A stretch of 64,000 nt of DNA, taken from positions 288,657 through 352,656 of the forward strand of contig JAIQDT010002819.1 of assembly GCA_021521415.1 (NCBI GenBank), in the 5' to 3' direction. The position numbers were made by a program, and so were the translations under genes. This document shows, in pieces, positions 37,401-49,900 of this stretch. Source of the stretch: Bidens hawaiensis. Lineage: Eukaryota > Streptophyta > Magnoliopsida > Asterales > Asteraceae. A model generated the notes under the pieces. It was not told the origin of the DNA. It ran no database searches and was given only the letters and a program-made list of their open reading frames with translations. The stretch's first letter is position 1. Each line of letters begins with the position of its first letter.

Positions 37401-38945
37401 TTACTTGGACCCGTGAAAAGGGTAGTGTATGTAAACTTGTCCTTCACAGCAAAAAAAAAGTAGCATGAAATTCAAAATAAACGTTATTATCAAGGCAAAA
37501 ACGTTGGACCGAAAGGAGATTTTGTTTTATTTCGGGGACATGGAGTATGTTATTAAGGCCAAAGGTTTTAGCGGGTGAGGAAAAACGAGTGGAACTATGC
37601 AAAATGGGGAGGCCCTTATCGTTGCTAACATGAAGACTATCATCACCATGGTAGGCTTCAGAGTTATCGAGGTTGGAGAGATCAACAACAACATGGTTAT
37701 TTGAGCCGGTGTCCGGGAGCCAATTGTTGAAAGCTCGTGAGCGATGATCTGCATAGTTAGCAGACGGTTGTTGTTTGAGCCGAAAGTGGCAGGATCACGA
37801 TTGGGGCATTTAGACGATATATGACCTATCTATGCCACACCTGTTGCATGTGCTATAAACAATATTTTGATTAGACGCCCAACTAAACTGATTTCGATTA
37901 CCTCCCGTGTTGTTGAGGTTGTTAGAGTTGTCACGTCCGCGACCGTTGCCTTGTCGGGTGTTTTGGTTACAGTTTATGTTCCGACTTGTGTAGTATGCTT
38001 GTGACGACTGAGATTAAGGCGGTTGTAGCTTTAACCCTAGCTGGGCAGCTAATTGTTGGACTGTGTGAATTGCATCAGCTTGAGAAGACCCTTAGCCGAA
38101 TGAACCTGTGGTAGCCGGAACTGAAGGTTTGCGGGCTGCTGTAAATGCTTGTGTTGATGAGATATGAACCGCTGTTTTGTTGATCATGTAATCGTGGTCT
38201 GCTAGTAGTCCATATAGTTCTATAAAGGCAGTTGAAAATTGGCGACCGAGAATGGTTGACTTAAACCCGTTGCACTTTTCTCTAAGACCCAAGAGAACAG
38301 ATCTTTCTCCTTTATTGGTTTGCCAATATTTGCAAGTGCATCAGAATATTCTTGAGCCCTGGTCAGGTACGCAGAGGAGGTTTCATCAGCTTTCATCTCT
38401 AGTTTAAGAAGCTAAGTTCGTAGGGTACATTCCTTAGAGGCCGTGTGAGGAGCATAAGCACGCTCAAGAGATAACCGAAGATCACGTGAATTATGTCCTT
38501 GAACGTGCTGGAACGACGCCTTAGAGATGGTAGAGGTAATTAACATTCGTATATGGGCATCATTCGAAACCCATGCTAAGAAATTAGGGTTGGGTTGAGA
38601 CGTCGGTGGGGTTGTTTCTTTACGAATGTCGCAGCAGCTTCAATAGTTTCTGGTGGACATGGTCTTGTGCCATCCACATAACCGAGCAGGTTATTAGTGA
38701 CCAAAAAAGGTTGTATCATCGCCTTCCAGTAACCATAATTGGTTGGTGATAGAGTGAACCCAAACTTGTGAGAATTATGGGAAGTTTTTCAGCTATAGTA
38801 ATTGCAGCAAGAAGAGCCATTGTTTGGCTGGAAGAAACTGTTGTAACAAAGCTGCCGGTGAAGAAAAAAATCCGTCGAAAGCTTTCTTTTTTTTTTGTTT
38901 TTAGGGTTAGGAGAGGATGGCGGCTGAGAGGCTCTGATACCAAGA
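34495..38945 (-). mobile_element. decayed Ty1/copia retrotransposon
   Basis: On the minus strand the order is: primer-binding site TGGTATCAGAGCC (38,942-38,930), gag (about 38,900-37,900), a CNRCG zinc-knuckle trace (about 37,840), protease core (LPDTGSNNHVV, about 37,690-37,740), integrase with the late part YPFEHIFHHPPDYNFLRVFG (36,757-36,450), reverse transcriptase (ECKWVYKLKRD; KLDVHNAFLHGEL; LLVYVDDIILTGN, 35,956-35,400), RNase H (35,100-34,600) and an ADIFTKPLP-like end near 34,555. The copia order (integrase before RT) is clear. Stops and frameshifts throughout mean it cannot be coding. A TATA-bearing stretch at 38,946-39,079 starting TGTTGCATACG (minus) may be a short 5' LTR; no matching 3' LTR was found. 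Confidence 0.9.
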
Positions 38946-39630
38946 TAAACTTGGTAATCAAAATGTTTTTTATTATTATAATTGTAATCGTTACATTAAC
39001 AGAGTATATATAAAATACAATAATATTATAAGCAATGTCTAACGTGTACCTATTTTATGCTCCGAAATTCGTATGCAACATTTCAAAATATTAAAATAAT
39101 GGTGAGTACACTTCCATAAATGGAATCTGCCTCTTGGACCTTGCTAATCGGGAGGTGATGACCCAGACCTTTGTGAAGGAGGCGCCCCCCTTGGAACTCC
39201 TATTGCTTGGGGACTTCGCTTCGAATACCATAATAAATTCAAACAAATTGTAACAAGTAAATATGATCCACATTAGTTAACAAGTAAATCCAACTACGCT
39301 AAATAATTTGGATTAATCTTTAAGCAGGACAAATTGTAAATGCATCTTTCGGTATGTTTGGTTGTTAGAACAAAACTATGTTACTTGAGGCTCTTGGATA
39401 GATGATCCACATGCATCAGGTGAAGAAGACACTCTTTTAATTTGGGTTTATTTAAGCTGTGATATAGTGGCAAATCGATCTCATCTTCTTGAGCCATGAG
39501 CATAACTCTAAAACAAAAAATTAATAATTACCATCAATAACCACAAATATATTTCCACCATATCATTATGGTTTTTCTTATGTTTCAAAAAATCAAAACA
39601 GACAAACTCTTCTCATCAACAAACAAACCA
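38946..39630. other. flank between copia element and kinesin 3' end
   Basis: The first part may be the copia 5' LTR (see above). The rest should include the kinesin 3' untranslated region; nothing else is recognised. Confidence 0.4.
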
Positions 39631-42600
39631 CTATTGGTGGTTGGCGAACAAACACAACCTTAAAAAACCCAACAAATAGAAAACTATAACAAAATGGTCT
39701 TGATATATTGGTCCAAATTCAGCCCTCCACGCTTGATCATCATAATCATCACCATCATTTTCTGAGTCTTCCTTGTAGAAAGGTCTTAATGCAGATTCAG
39801 GCAATCGGTCCTCAGCAAGATACTGTTTCATTGTCATAATCTCCAATTGGTGTTTTCTTTTTTGTTTTTCTATTTTCTTCTTTAGTTCATCACTCTCTTC
39901 GTGAATGTTTGCATAGTTTTCCTGCACATAATCACGATAAAAATACCGTTAAAGGTTTTCAAAGCGACTAGTGGATTTTGACAATGTAGAGGTGGCAAAT
40001 TGAGCGAGTGGGATGGGTTATTGCATAATGAGTTATGAGTTAAAAAGGGGTCACTTTTGTACATATTGTGCTTTCCAAAACATTTTTTAAGCACGGATTA
40101 AGAATAAACTATAAATATTTAACTACCAATTTGGGTTCTCTTCTGGTTTTGAACATATTGTGAATATACTTTTTGGGTTCTCTTTCGTTTGTTATGTCGA
40201 GTGCACCTAAACCGAAAGAATTCCAGTCTGCTACAACTAGTTATATTTTGATAAAAATATTTTTCATATTTGACCGTTATTGTTTTAAAATGAATCCATA
40301 CCTGTGCAACCGCTGCAGCTTCCTCAGCTTCTCTCAACCTAACAAGCAGTTCACCAGCGGCATGAACAGCTTGGACAGTATCCCTCAGCTGAATCTTCAA
40401 ACTCCTATTCTCCTTCTTCAACATCTCCCTCTCCTTCTCTCTCTCCACTCTCATCACCGACAGCTCCGCAGCCAACGACTTCGAAAACCGCTTCCCGTGC
40501 CCTTTCTGTCCGGCCTTCGCAGCTGCCCGTTTCACCTCTGCTATCCCTTCCAATATCAACCGGTGTTTCTCCTCCAATTCATTATACTTCTCCTGTAAAT
40601 CCGCATAATGTTCCATCATCTTACCGTGTCCATCAACGGATCTCATCAGCGCATCGTCTAGTTCTTCAGTACATTTTTTATGCGCCTCCAGTTTGGTTTC
40701 TGTTTTTTCTAAACGACGTCGGGTGGCTTCTAGGTCGGATTTTAACTCCTCAGTTAAACAGATCCATTCACTTTCGGTTTCCATCCATCTTTCTCTTTCT
40801 TTCTGGAATTCAGATTCAGATTCTGGAACGGTGTCGTTTAATCTGCTTTTTCTTAAATGGAGGGATTGTAATATAAGAGACGTTTTGCCGTTTCTTAGCT
40901 CATCAAGGAGTGATGTTTCACCTTCTCTTTCTTGTTTGTATTGCAATACCTGGAACAAGAAAATGTTATCTTTTTGCCTACTTTTTAACAAGGTTGTAAA
41001 AGTCGCTAGGCGGCCCCTAGGCGGCCTTTAGGGGAGTTGGGTGTACTCGGAGTACATGGGGAGTACTCCGTACTCGGAAACGGTGAATATAAAGAAAATT
41101 AATTTGTGGATATTAAATATATGTCAAATATCATAAGTATGCTAATATTTATAACAAAACAAGTGAATATATATTTTTAAATACTAAATTATTCTAAATT
41201 TGCTAATCATTAACTAAAAAAAGTGATATTTTTTATAATATTATAGAACTATGAATTATGTTTTCTTTTTTTAGTCAAAATCGGCCCAAGTTAACCGACT
41301 AGATGTGATTCTGACCGGGGTTGACCATATTCGATCGATTCTCAGTAACTAGGCGCAGTTGAAGAAACTCTCCTCGGCGCCATACCTTGTAGCGAGTACT
41401 AGGGGAGTACTTAGCCCCGCTTGCGGTGCGCACATATGATGTATATATGTGTGAACCCTCGGGTGGGCAAAAGTGAAATTGCACTAATTTTGACGTTATT
41501 TTACTAATCTCGTGAGGTTAATCAGGCATCATGTAGTGGCGTTGATAGCCGAAAGACAAGGGTACATGCACCGATCAGCCGGTGTCCCGATGATTGAGTG
41601 CTATGTGCCTTATGTCCAAGGCTTGATGCAAAACTACTATCGAGCCGGGGGTCTCACCGAAGCAGCCTCTCTATCCTTGTGGGGTAGAGGTAAGGCTGTC
41701 TACATCTTACCCTCCTCAGACCCTACTATAGCTTTGCTATTGGTGGGATATACTGAGTACGATGATGATGATGATGAACCAGAACACTTAGTTCAGTTTT
41801 TGGTACTTGTTTTGTTCACTTTGCCTGTGTGACCCTCGTTTAGATAAAACATAGCTATATTTGATAACATTAATAACCAAATCATTTGATAACATAGCTA
41901 TATACATCCACCTATATTTGATAACATTAATGCGAAGAAAAAACTAACCAAATCATTCAAATTCTGGATCTCTGCTGCTTGTTCCCTGCAAAGCTTTTCA
42001 AGGTCTTTCACTTTCTTGGCATTTTCTGCAGCTACCTGACACAGATAAACAATTTGAGTTCAGTTAAATAAACTGCTTTTGAATAAATTTATAAAACACA
42101 AACCAAATTCGTTCTTAGTTTCTTACTTCTTTTGAGTTTCCTGGATTGTTCTTTCCAACAACCCATGTCTTGAAGCTTTCATCAACATCATTAGATACTC
42201 TTTGCTGGCAATTTAAACAGATATATTTGCTCCTTGTTTCAACAGATGCATCGTTTGTGTTTTTAGCCAAATGATCAAATGACAAAGCGACCAGTGACTT
42301 ATTTAAAACCGAGCTCCTTTGGTGGTTGTCAATAATCTCTCTACCTCTTTGAAGACTAGCTGCAAGCGATCCAGTGGGACCGACAAACATTTTACTTGAT
42401 CTCAAAGAAGACATGATTTGATCGCTTATCTTTACTGATTCCCGGGCTGCATTATCTTGACAAAAAACTGCACTTTTTTGCATGACATTTCCGAGTTTTG
42501 GAGATTCTGATAATGTAGGATCATTGAATGCATCAGTTTCAGGCTCACTGTCTTCTTGACAGCTGGCATACTGTTCACCTGCCATGTCACCCTCACAAGC

Positions 42601-45600
42601 ACCCATAGAGAAAAACCTTGTGTCTTTACTTTCAGAGTTTTCTTGAAATTCATCAGAAGAAGAACTATGTAACGTATCAAACTTATGTTGTAAATCTTTA
42701 ACATCATGTTCATCAATATCCATTTCTTCTTTCACATCAGTGTCAAGTTGTGGGAAGATTAGTGAGCGGTTAAGGTTGATTCGTAACTGATTTAAGCTTT
42801 GTCGCACATTTCCAGTTTTATAACTAGAATCTGTTTTTGTTCTTATTAGCTCTTCCTAGAATTAAAGTCAAACATATTTAATTAATTATTATTTATTAGC
42901 AAATGAACAGAAAAGTAATTATCTTTTCAAGTAGAAAAAACCTTCAGTTCACGAATTTGATCGCCAAGCTCATTAACATCATCTTCTATTAATCTGTTTA
43001 CTATTGGATTATTGTGTATAAGTTTTGCCCGATGTCCGAATCTGAGTGTGCTAATAGTTTCAGCAGAACACCTATAAATTTCCAGAAAAGAGATTCAAGT
43101 CACTTTGAAGATCGGTGGTGAATAGACTCTTGGTCACGTATTTAAAAAATCTATTGGCTTGTTAAATAACTTATTGTGCATCAAAATGGAAGTACAGATT
43201 AGGCTACTTTTGACTATTTTGGATTTTGGTATGGGTTTGATTTTGGGTGATAACGGTCCATAAAAGAGTTCAAGTTGCATATCAAGCTATCAACTAATAG
43301 GTGGGACCAAAACAGATAATATTGGTGTGGATCGATAACCGGTGGGATTGATCCAAAAGATTTTTGTCCGGCAGTTTAAGATATGTATCAGATGTCATTA
43401 AAAATTATATTATCTGAAAAATGACTTAGGAAATTTCGCACATTTAAACATATGGGCTACTCCTGGTTGACATAAAACATTTAAACACATGCAAAGTTAT
43501 AGTAGGTGTTTTTGATACGTTTAAAAAATATAGTTTTTAATAAAAATGGCTTAGGAAATTTTGTGCATTTAAGTGTTCCGACCCATTTGAGAGAACATAA
43601 TCTTAGTAAATTAGTTTGAACTTAAAACTCTTAAAATTAGTGAACTTACATGTCATCTGGGGATATGGCACATATAAGAGTAAGCTTTGAGTTGCCACCA
43701 AGTGATTCTCTCAGCAGATGTGTCAAACAGAAATTGTTGTATGGGATGTCTTTAGATTCTCCAGAATGATTTGTACCAAGGATGTTAACCAAGTTTCTGA
43801 ACATGAGTCAACGTGAGATATAAAGCAAACACGCTTATATAGAATATAACCATCATTTGTTATCAAACAAACAGCCTAAAGGGTTGTATTTTAGTGACAA
43901 ACTGACATACCCAAGTTGTGATATGGATTTTTTCACAAATTCTCCTTCTTTGTCACACTCTCTACCAGCATCATTGATTCTGTTCTTCTTGAGCCCAGCA
44001 AGATCCATGAGTGTAATCTTGCTTGTTTTTGAACTACCACAAAATTCTTTAAAGCCGTACCCTGATGAATCACAATATGATTACAAAGATTAAGAAGACG
44101 AACACAAGTAGGCATCTGATAGCAAATTTATGACAACGCTTCAGTAATTGAACTCAAATAGGTATCAAATAGCAAGATCACAAGGCACACCATGTTTCAG
44201 AAGTGTAATGGATGTCCCTTCTGACACGAATAACAGTTGTACCACAAGATTTAAAATTTAAAAAGAAACTGGTATCAAATAGCAAGATCATAAGACAAAG
44301 GTTGTTCCAGAAGTGATAAGACGGTCCCTTAAAACAATTTAAAAATCAGTTAATTATCATCTACATGATATGAATGACAATTATACTACGAAGATTCAGA
44401 AATTGAACACAATTAGGCATCAAAAATAGAAAGATCATAAGACAATTCAGGTGTTTCAGAAGCGATAGCATGAACCACTCTTAAACATTTAAAATTCAAT
44501 TAATTTATCGTCTACAAATAAGAAGTATGTTTTCATTTTTCTGAAAAGATGAAAACATAAAAAAGTCTTTCAGCTAGTGATATTCAGGTATAACTTCGTT
44601 TTTACCTTGCACCAGGACTCAATGACACATGTAAACACGACATGCGATCTTGAACTTGTGGAGTTTATGCTTGTTGCTCCAACTTTTCTATTGGAAAGGC
44701 CCTGCAGCGTTAACAAGCAACTTTAATGATGTAGTATTGTCCTTCTGGTAGATTTAAGGAAAAATACACTTATATGATATCAAGGATATCCTTATATCGC
44801 TTACCTTGATCAGAATTTGAGTAACATCTTCATTGTCCGTCACATATTCCTCGGTCAGATTCTCAACATAAAACCCATGTTTTGAATCATCTTTAATCTG
44901 AAATTTAGATTGCATTGTCTCATTACAAGTTTACAACCATCAACAAGAGAAATAAAGAAATTGATTAACATCACTTAAACCAACAAAAGTTAGAGGTAGT
45001 ATCCACCTCTAAGTTTCTCTGGGTTGGATTAAGCAAATCCCCAATTTGATCATTGTACATCTGTAAAATAGTATTCAATGGCATAAAAAATTCATCATCA
45101 AATTTCAAAATTAAGAACAGGACAGATGAAAGCGGCTGCAAAGCACATACCTCAAGGAAAGAACAGCGGCACTGGTAATTTATCTGTTTACCTTCCGTTT
45201 GACTTTGTTCCTGAATTGTAACTCAAATTATCAATACAGAACCACCAGAAACCACGGAAATCGCATAATACACTTATCGCCTTATATATCACAGTTAAAG
45301 CAAAAGATACAACTGTTTACATGATTCTAGTAGTTCTATATTTTAAAAAGTCGGTGTTGTATTCTCTATATGTGTAAATCAAGAACGAGAACACAGTTGC
45401 TTACTCGTTGGATTTCAGCAAACAGCATCTGAAAGATGCGTGGAACAATTCCTAGATCACCACTGGCCGACTGATCTTCAAGCATTGCGCTTGGCGGACC
45501 CCACAACGTGTAAGTTTTTCCACTTCCAGACTGCAAGACATTATCAACCATTGGAGATATTGCCACTATATAGTTCATTAGTTATCATACAAACAATTAT

Positions 45601-46234
45601 TACCTGTCCGTAAGCTAGCATCGATGTGTTGTAACCTGCCATTGCACTCTTAACCATGGACACACCAGCCAATTGAAACACATCCTCCTATCATAATAGC
45701 AAATCTTATCAATTTTCTAATACCTAATTAGCAATAACTTATAACAGAATTAATAACAACTCTACAGACCTGGCTAGATTTAGAATCGAGCACCGTGTCC
45801 ACAGTAAACTTCCGATCCCCTACCGCCACCGAATTATCCGAAACTTTCCGAACCGTATAATCCTCTCTTTCGTGAGAATTAGGAGGTCTAATCCTCGCGA
45901 TAACCTAACAATATTCCCCAAGCTCAAATCCTATTCCAAACATAACAAAATCAATGACTTAAAAGCTAAATCATACCTTTACATGTGGATCTGAAGGAAA
46001 CAGTACTTCCTCATGTTGCTGAGCCGACTCCTTCACAGCCGAAGGCGGTTTGTTAGCCTTAACGTTGGCATCCTCCGGCGGCACGTTCTCCACGTTGAAA
46101 CGCAATATCTTAGGGTTAGGGTTTGAACTGACTTTGCTCTTTACAGCTCCGGATCTCGGAAGTAGGTTTCGAATGGAGGAAATCGAAATGCTTCCGGGTG
46201 ATCGGTTGCGCGATATCTCAGAGTAGGACTTCAT
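39631..46234 (-). CDS. KIN-12 family kinesin-like protein, 15 exons, with one phase break
   Basis: Minus-strand exons: 46234-45977, 45904-45770, 45687-45604, 45530-45405, 45210-45151, 45060-45007, 44897-44805, 44701-44606, 44061-43911, 43796-43650, 43071-42942, 42855-42127, 42035-41949, 40949-40302, 39921-39631. The N-terminal region (about 85 residues) precedes the motor: IARIRPPN, P-loop GQSGSGKT (across exons 3-4), switch I NSTSSRSH, switch [10 protein letters not shown], then [19 protein letters not shown] and the KIN-12-like neck [16 protein letters not shown]...EDDVNEL. Exon 12 is an acidic linker; exon 14 is a 216-residue coiled coil; the tail [15 protein letters not shown] matches KIN-12 ends, then about 20 extra hydrophobic residues before the stop. 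KIN-12 kinesins organise phragmoplast microtubules. Total is 3,089 nt, one short of a multiple of three: exon 8 ends in phase 0, but exon 9 reads correctly only with one extra base. Exact subfamily uncertain (12E/12F-like). Confidence 0.88.
40985..41412. repeat. MITE-like sequence in kinesin intron 13
   Basis: It begins aaggttgtaaaagtcgctag, matching the end of the 186 bp insertion at 999-1184, and holds agtactcc/ggagtact words. It merges on the right with the SINE at 41,413. Its right boundary near gtagcgagtactaggggagt is tentative. Confidence 0.5.
41413..41776 (+). mobile_element. Au-like SINE, copy 1
   Basis: It starts agccccgcttgcggtgcgca. The 3' domain (gagccgggggtctcaccgaa; ggtaaggctgtctacatctt; accctcctcagaccctac; ggtgggatatactgagta) resembles the widely conserved 3' domain of plant Au SINEs. 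It ends in a (gat)n tail. A second copy lies in opposite orientation at 49,499-49,900. It sits in intron 13 of the kinesin, antisense to it. Target duplications were not found. The 106-codon frame across it is an artefact. Confidence 0.7.
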
Positions 46235-46329
46235 AATTGGAGATCGAATTGATGAGATTGATTGAAGCAGGTTTGGAGCGTGAGAGCTGGAATTTGAAAA
46301 TGGTGAAAATTGGTGGTTTGATTGGGAGA

Positions 46330-46415
46330 TGACCGTTATATCATACAACCACTTGGTGCGGTCCACATGGCGGTCATGTGAAGTTACGATTGTGCCCTTA
46401 ATTCTAGCCGTTACG
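46330..46415 (-). promoter_or_regulatory. two MSA-like (AACGG) elements before the kinesin
   Basis: On the minus strand TATAACGGTCA (46,340-46,330) and CGTAACGGCTA (46,415-46,405) each match the mitosis-specific activator consensus YCYAACGGYYA at 10 of 11 positions. They lie about 100 and 175 bp before the start codon. MSA elements bind three-repeat MYB proteins and drive G2/M expression, which suits a phragmoplast kinesin. Confidence 0.5.
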
Positions 46416-46959
46416 TTTTGGCCCAGCTAATTAAAGCCCATCAGAGCGAGCTTAACCCACGGAATCACTTCTTGTGTCTTTATTATTAGTACTTTTAGCA
46501 TTGAATGAATGAAAAAAGAGTTGATTTGGATTCAATTTTGCATTTAAGTTAACTATGTAAACCCCATTTTTTTTAACAACAAAAAGTAAACACCAATGAA
46601 AATTGGTTGTGTTGTTGGTAGTGATATGTTTATATTAATACTTGCTTACAACCCGCGTATTACACAGTTAATTGATGAAATATTAATATTTAGTTACAAT
46701 TTAAGTATTTATTTAGTTACTTTCATCCTTGAAATTAGTTTTTAGCAGTTATCAGTTAACAAATAAATGATAATGAGTATTTTAGGGATTTAATTTTTTT
46801 AACCTGTGAGGATTAATGTGGGAGTGACAGGTGACAAAACATTTTAGGTTTTTGTTGAAGAGTATAGATATAGATAGATATTAGGTTGGAGACTCATGTA
46901 TTATACGAGCTGAATGAAAAAATATTAAAGTCAAATACAAAAAAAAAAAAAAAAACAAT
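46416..46959. other. intergenic, possible old Helitron end
   Basis: AT-rich. The phrase gaagagtatagatatagataga near 46,858 (complement starts like a Helitron 5' end) and cccgcgtattac near 46,654 suggest a decayed minus-strand Helitron, but no proper CTRR terminus was found. A poly(A) tract of 18 is at about 46,939. Confidence 0.3.
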
Positions 46960-47470
46960 GATGGAGTCGAGCATCACTTGGCTCGAACTAAGATAGCTTA
47001 TGCGGCCAGTAAGGTTTCTCCATTTCTAGAAAGACCTATTGATCGCTCAGGTCGTAGCTAAGCGTATCTTGTGGTATCATAAGGATGCGATCACTTATGA
47101 TTTGGCTATCCAACTATCTATTCGAATGAGATTGAGCAAGATGCTCTGATGATCGACGATCTGCTACAAGCTATTGTGTTTCTCTTGGACCCAACCTTAT
47201 CAGTTGAACCTACAAGAAATTAATGTTGCATGTTCTAGTAAAGAGGTTGAGTATCATGTTCTATCTCATACTGCTGTCGGGACTCATTGGATTACATACG
47301 TGTTACATGAGCCCCCGTATTCCTCTAGCATGTCCACCTACACTTTAGTGCAGCAATATTGGTGCCGATTATTTAACAGTTAATCTAGTATTTCATCAAC
47401 GTAAGAAACATCTTAAAATTGATCTGCATTTTATGCATGGTATGGCATTGGCTAATTTTCTTAGTGTTTG
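46960..47470 (+). pseudogene. Ty1/copia RNase H remnant
   Basis: Plus-strand sequence includes SSKEVEYHVLSHTAVGTHWI followed by VLHEPPYSSS, and then in a shifted frame VFHQRKKHLKIDLHF-like sequence. This is the standard end of copia RNase H. Frameshifts and stops break it, and no other part of an element is present. Confidence 0.75.
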
Positions 47471-49495
47471 TTATTTGCTACTACAACTTAACTAGCTGGT
47501 ATTTTGACCAAATGATTGTTGTCAATTCGGTTTGCCACACTTAAACCCAAGCTTCACATTAGGGTATGCATTACAGGAAGCATTTAATTTCTTCTCATTC
47601 TTGTGTCTAGTTATAGATCCTTTACAAAGAGGATTCCATTGTATTATTATTATTCATTAACACCATACGTAACAAGAAAAGTTAAGTCCCATTTAGCATG
47701 AGTGCTGAGTGTATATACTCATATCAAGTTGGCGGGTTGACAAGTCGAGTAGGTGAACCGAAACATGACCGCATATTAACTCATATCAACTACATCAACC
47801 TCGATCGTGACACATTTTGGGTCAACCTATTTAATATTTAATGTTCATTTTTGAATGTATGTAATACATGATGACTTATGACTAAGGATGAGCATTTAAT
47901 ACCGAGCACTGGTACCCATACCAAACCAGTAGATTCGGCACAGTATTCGAAACCTTTTTTTCTTAAAATTCAATTTGTACTTTTGGTGACCTTTTGGCAC
48001 CTATTTGGTACCGATCTCATCTCTGGTTGTGATAATTCAAACAACCAACGACTCCGGTTCAAATGGAAGTTTTTTTATAATAGTTTTATTCTTAATTGTT
48101 TTTGTTCCTCATGTCTCACTCACATTTAACAAACTTGGATCATATAGATTCAAATAAAAGTGACCTAAAAAATATATAGCTACTATAAATGAAACTAAAA
48201 GTCACTCAATTGTTCAAGAGGATAATTTATTTATGATTGTGAAGCCAATTAAGTTATAAGAGACATATCACATATAAACACTAACAAATATATAAATCAC
48301 AATTATGGAAATACATGAGTTGTTAATTGCAATTTTAGTTTATACCAAAGGTCGCAAAATGAACGATCCCAAACATCAAAATAGCTAAAGAGATCAAGGA
48401 ATCAAACACCCTCGAAATAAACACGATGAAAGAACACAACAATTAACAGATAAAGATAAAGATATTATTCCTCTATTCCACTATCCTTATTTAAGGGATG
48501 CACAATATATCACTCATTCTTGATCTTACAACTTCAATGAAACCTAAATGTCAATTAGAAATCAAAATTCTTAAACTTGAACAAAATCCCATTATAAACT
48601 GCCATTCTTGATGTGTATAAATGTATCTTATCAAGAATCAAATTTTGCATTAAAGATGCTGACGTGGCGTATGCTAACGAGGGATATGTACGAAACTCAC
48701 AGTTCAGTTCAACTGAGAATCGGTCCTCCTCCTAATGTTGGTTTATCGTATGCAGAACATGAAAACTTCTTCTATGCAGCAATTTCTGTAGAAAAGGTAA
48801 AAAAAATATGTTAATAACAAAGATACTATATTTATCAATCAAATAGCAAAATAAAATAAAACAGTTACATCATGAGATGAAATGATCCTAGAAAACTGCG
48901 GTCTTTTCCTATTATTCAATGTAAAACACTGTTACAATAAACTAATTTTGTTTTATTAACAAGGTGTAAATAGAATTATTTTAGTGTTTTGAAAGGTAAA
49001 TATATGCTATAATGAAATTCAGATAAATATAAATATATATGAAATTAGTTCTATACTCAACAGAACACTGCAAAATATAATAAAACATCATGATATGCCA
49101 TCATGTAAGATTAAGATTACTATTATACCGTTTTATTTTATGGGAGTATCTAATCATAGTTATAATGACTTAAAGAAAACACTTAAAAGTTTGCATGAAA
49201 CGAGCATTTGTGGACAGAATATGGGAATTTAAAATACAAAAACAACTATAATGCTTGGCAATTTCTGCCCAAAACTGTAGTGCATGCTTGTATTTTCACA
49301 ACAATGGTTTCAAGTAGCAATCATCACTCTCATTATATAGCAATGTTTAAAATGGAAGTACAGGTCAAAATGGATCACTTGACACCATGATATTAGATTG
49401 ATCTTCTTAACACTATATTGTCCAAGTTTTACACTTAATATAAGTAATGCATGTGTCAACTATGATTGCAAATACAATACATTATGATAGTAAAA

Positions 49496-49498
<3 letters not shown>
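47471..49498. other. intergenic, with one decayed hAT MITE
   Basis: A diverged relative of the 28,380-28,552 MITE (aaggatgagcatttaatacc ... ggtaccgatctcatctct) lies at about 47,883-48,024. A run of gggttgacaagtcgagtagg-type words precedes it. The rest is AT-rich with no gene; if the RNA-binding gene has a last exon it may lie somewhere in 48,000-51,100 but I could not identify it. Confidence 0.4.
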
Positions 49499-49528
<30 letters not shown>

Positions 49529-49900
49529 GTACTCAGTATATCCCACCAATAGCAAAGCTATGGTAGGGTCTGAGGAGGGTAAGATGTAGGCAGCCTTACC
49601 TCTACCCCATAGGGATAGAGAGGCTGCTTCCGGTGAGACCCCCGGCTCGATAGTAGTTTTGCATCAAGCCTTGGACATAAGGCACATAGCACTCAATCAT
49701 CGGGACACCGGCTGATCGGTGCATGTACCCTTATCTTTCAGCTATCAACGCCACTACATGATGCCTGATTAACCGTCCGTCACTTTTAACGTTATTTTCA
49801 CGAGATTAGTAAAATAACGTCAAAATTAGTGCAATTTCACTTTTGCCCACCCGAGGGTTCACACATATATACATCATATGTGCGCACCGCAAGCAGGGCT
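49499..49900 (-). mobile_element. Au-like SINE, copy 2 (inverted relative to copy 1)
   Basis: It is the reverse complement of 41,413-41,776 over nearly its whole length, with a longer (gat)n tail and about 25 bp more near 49,770-49,800 (ccgtccgtcacttttaacg). It reads back to the same start agccctgcttgcggtgcgca. The copies differ at few positions, so both are fairly young or share a recent source. Confidence 0.7.

Noticed and set aside
41512..41832. 106-codon plus-strand frame
   Set aside because: It is wholly inside the SINE and the inverted copy at 49,499-49,900 breaks the same frame.
46000..46366. Kinesin start at the upstream ATG at 46,366
   Set aside because: The downstream in-frame ATG at 46,234 is preferred: the MSA-like motif at 46,330-46,340 would otherwise lie in coding sequence, and the upstream residues look like untranslated leader. 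Not excluded.
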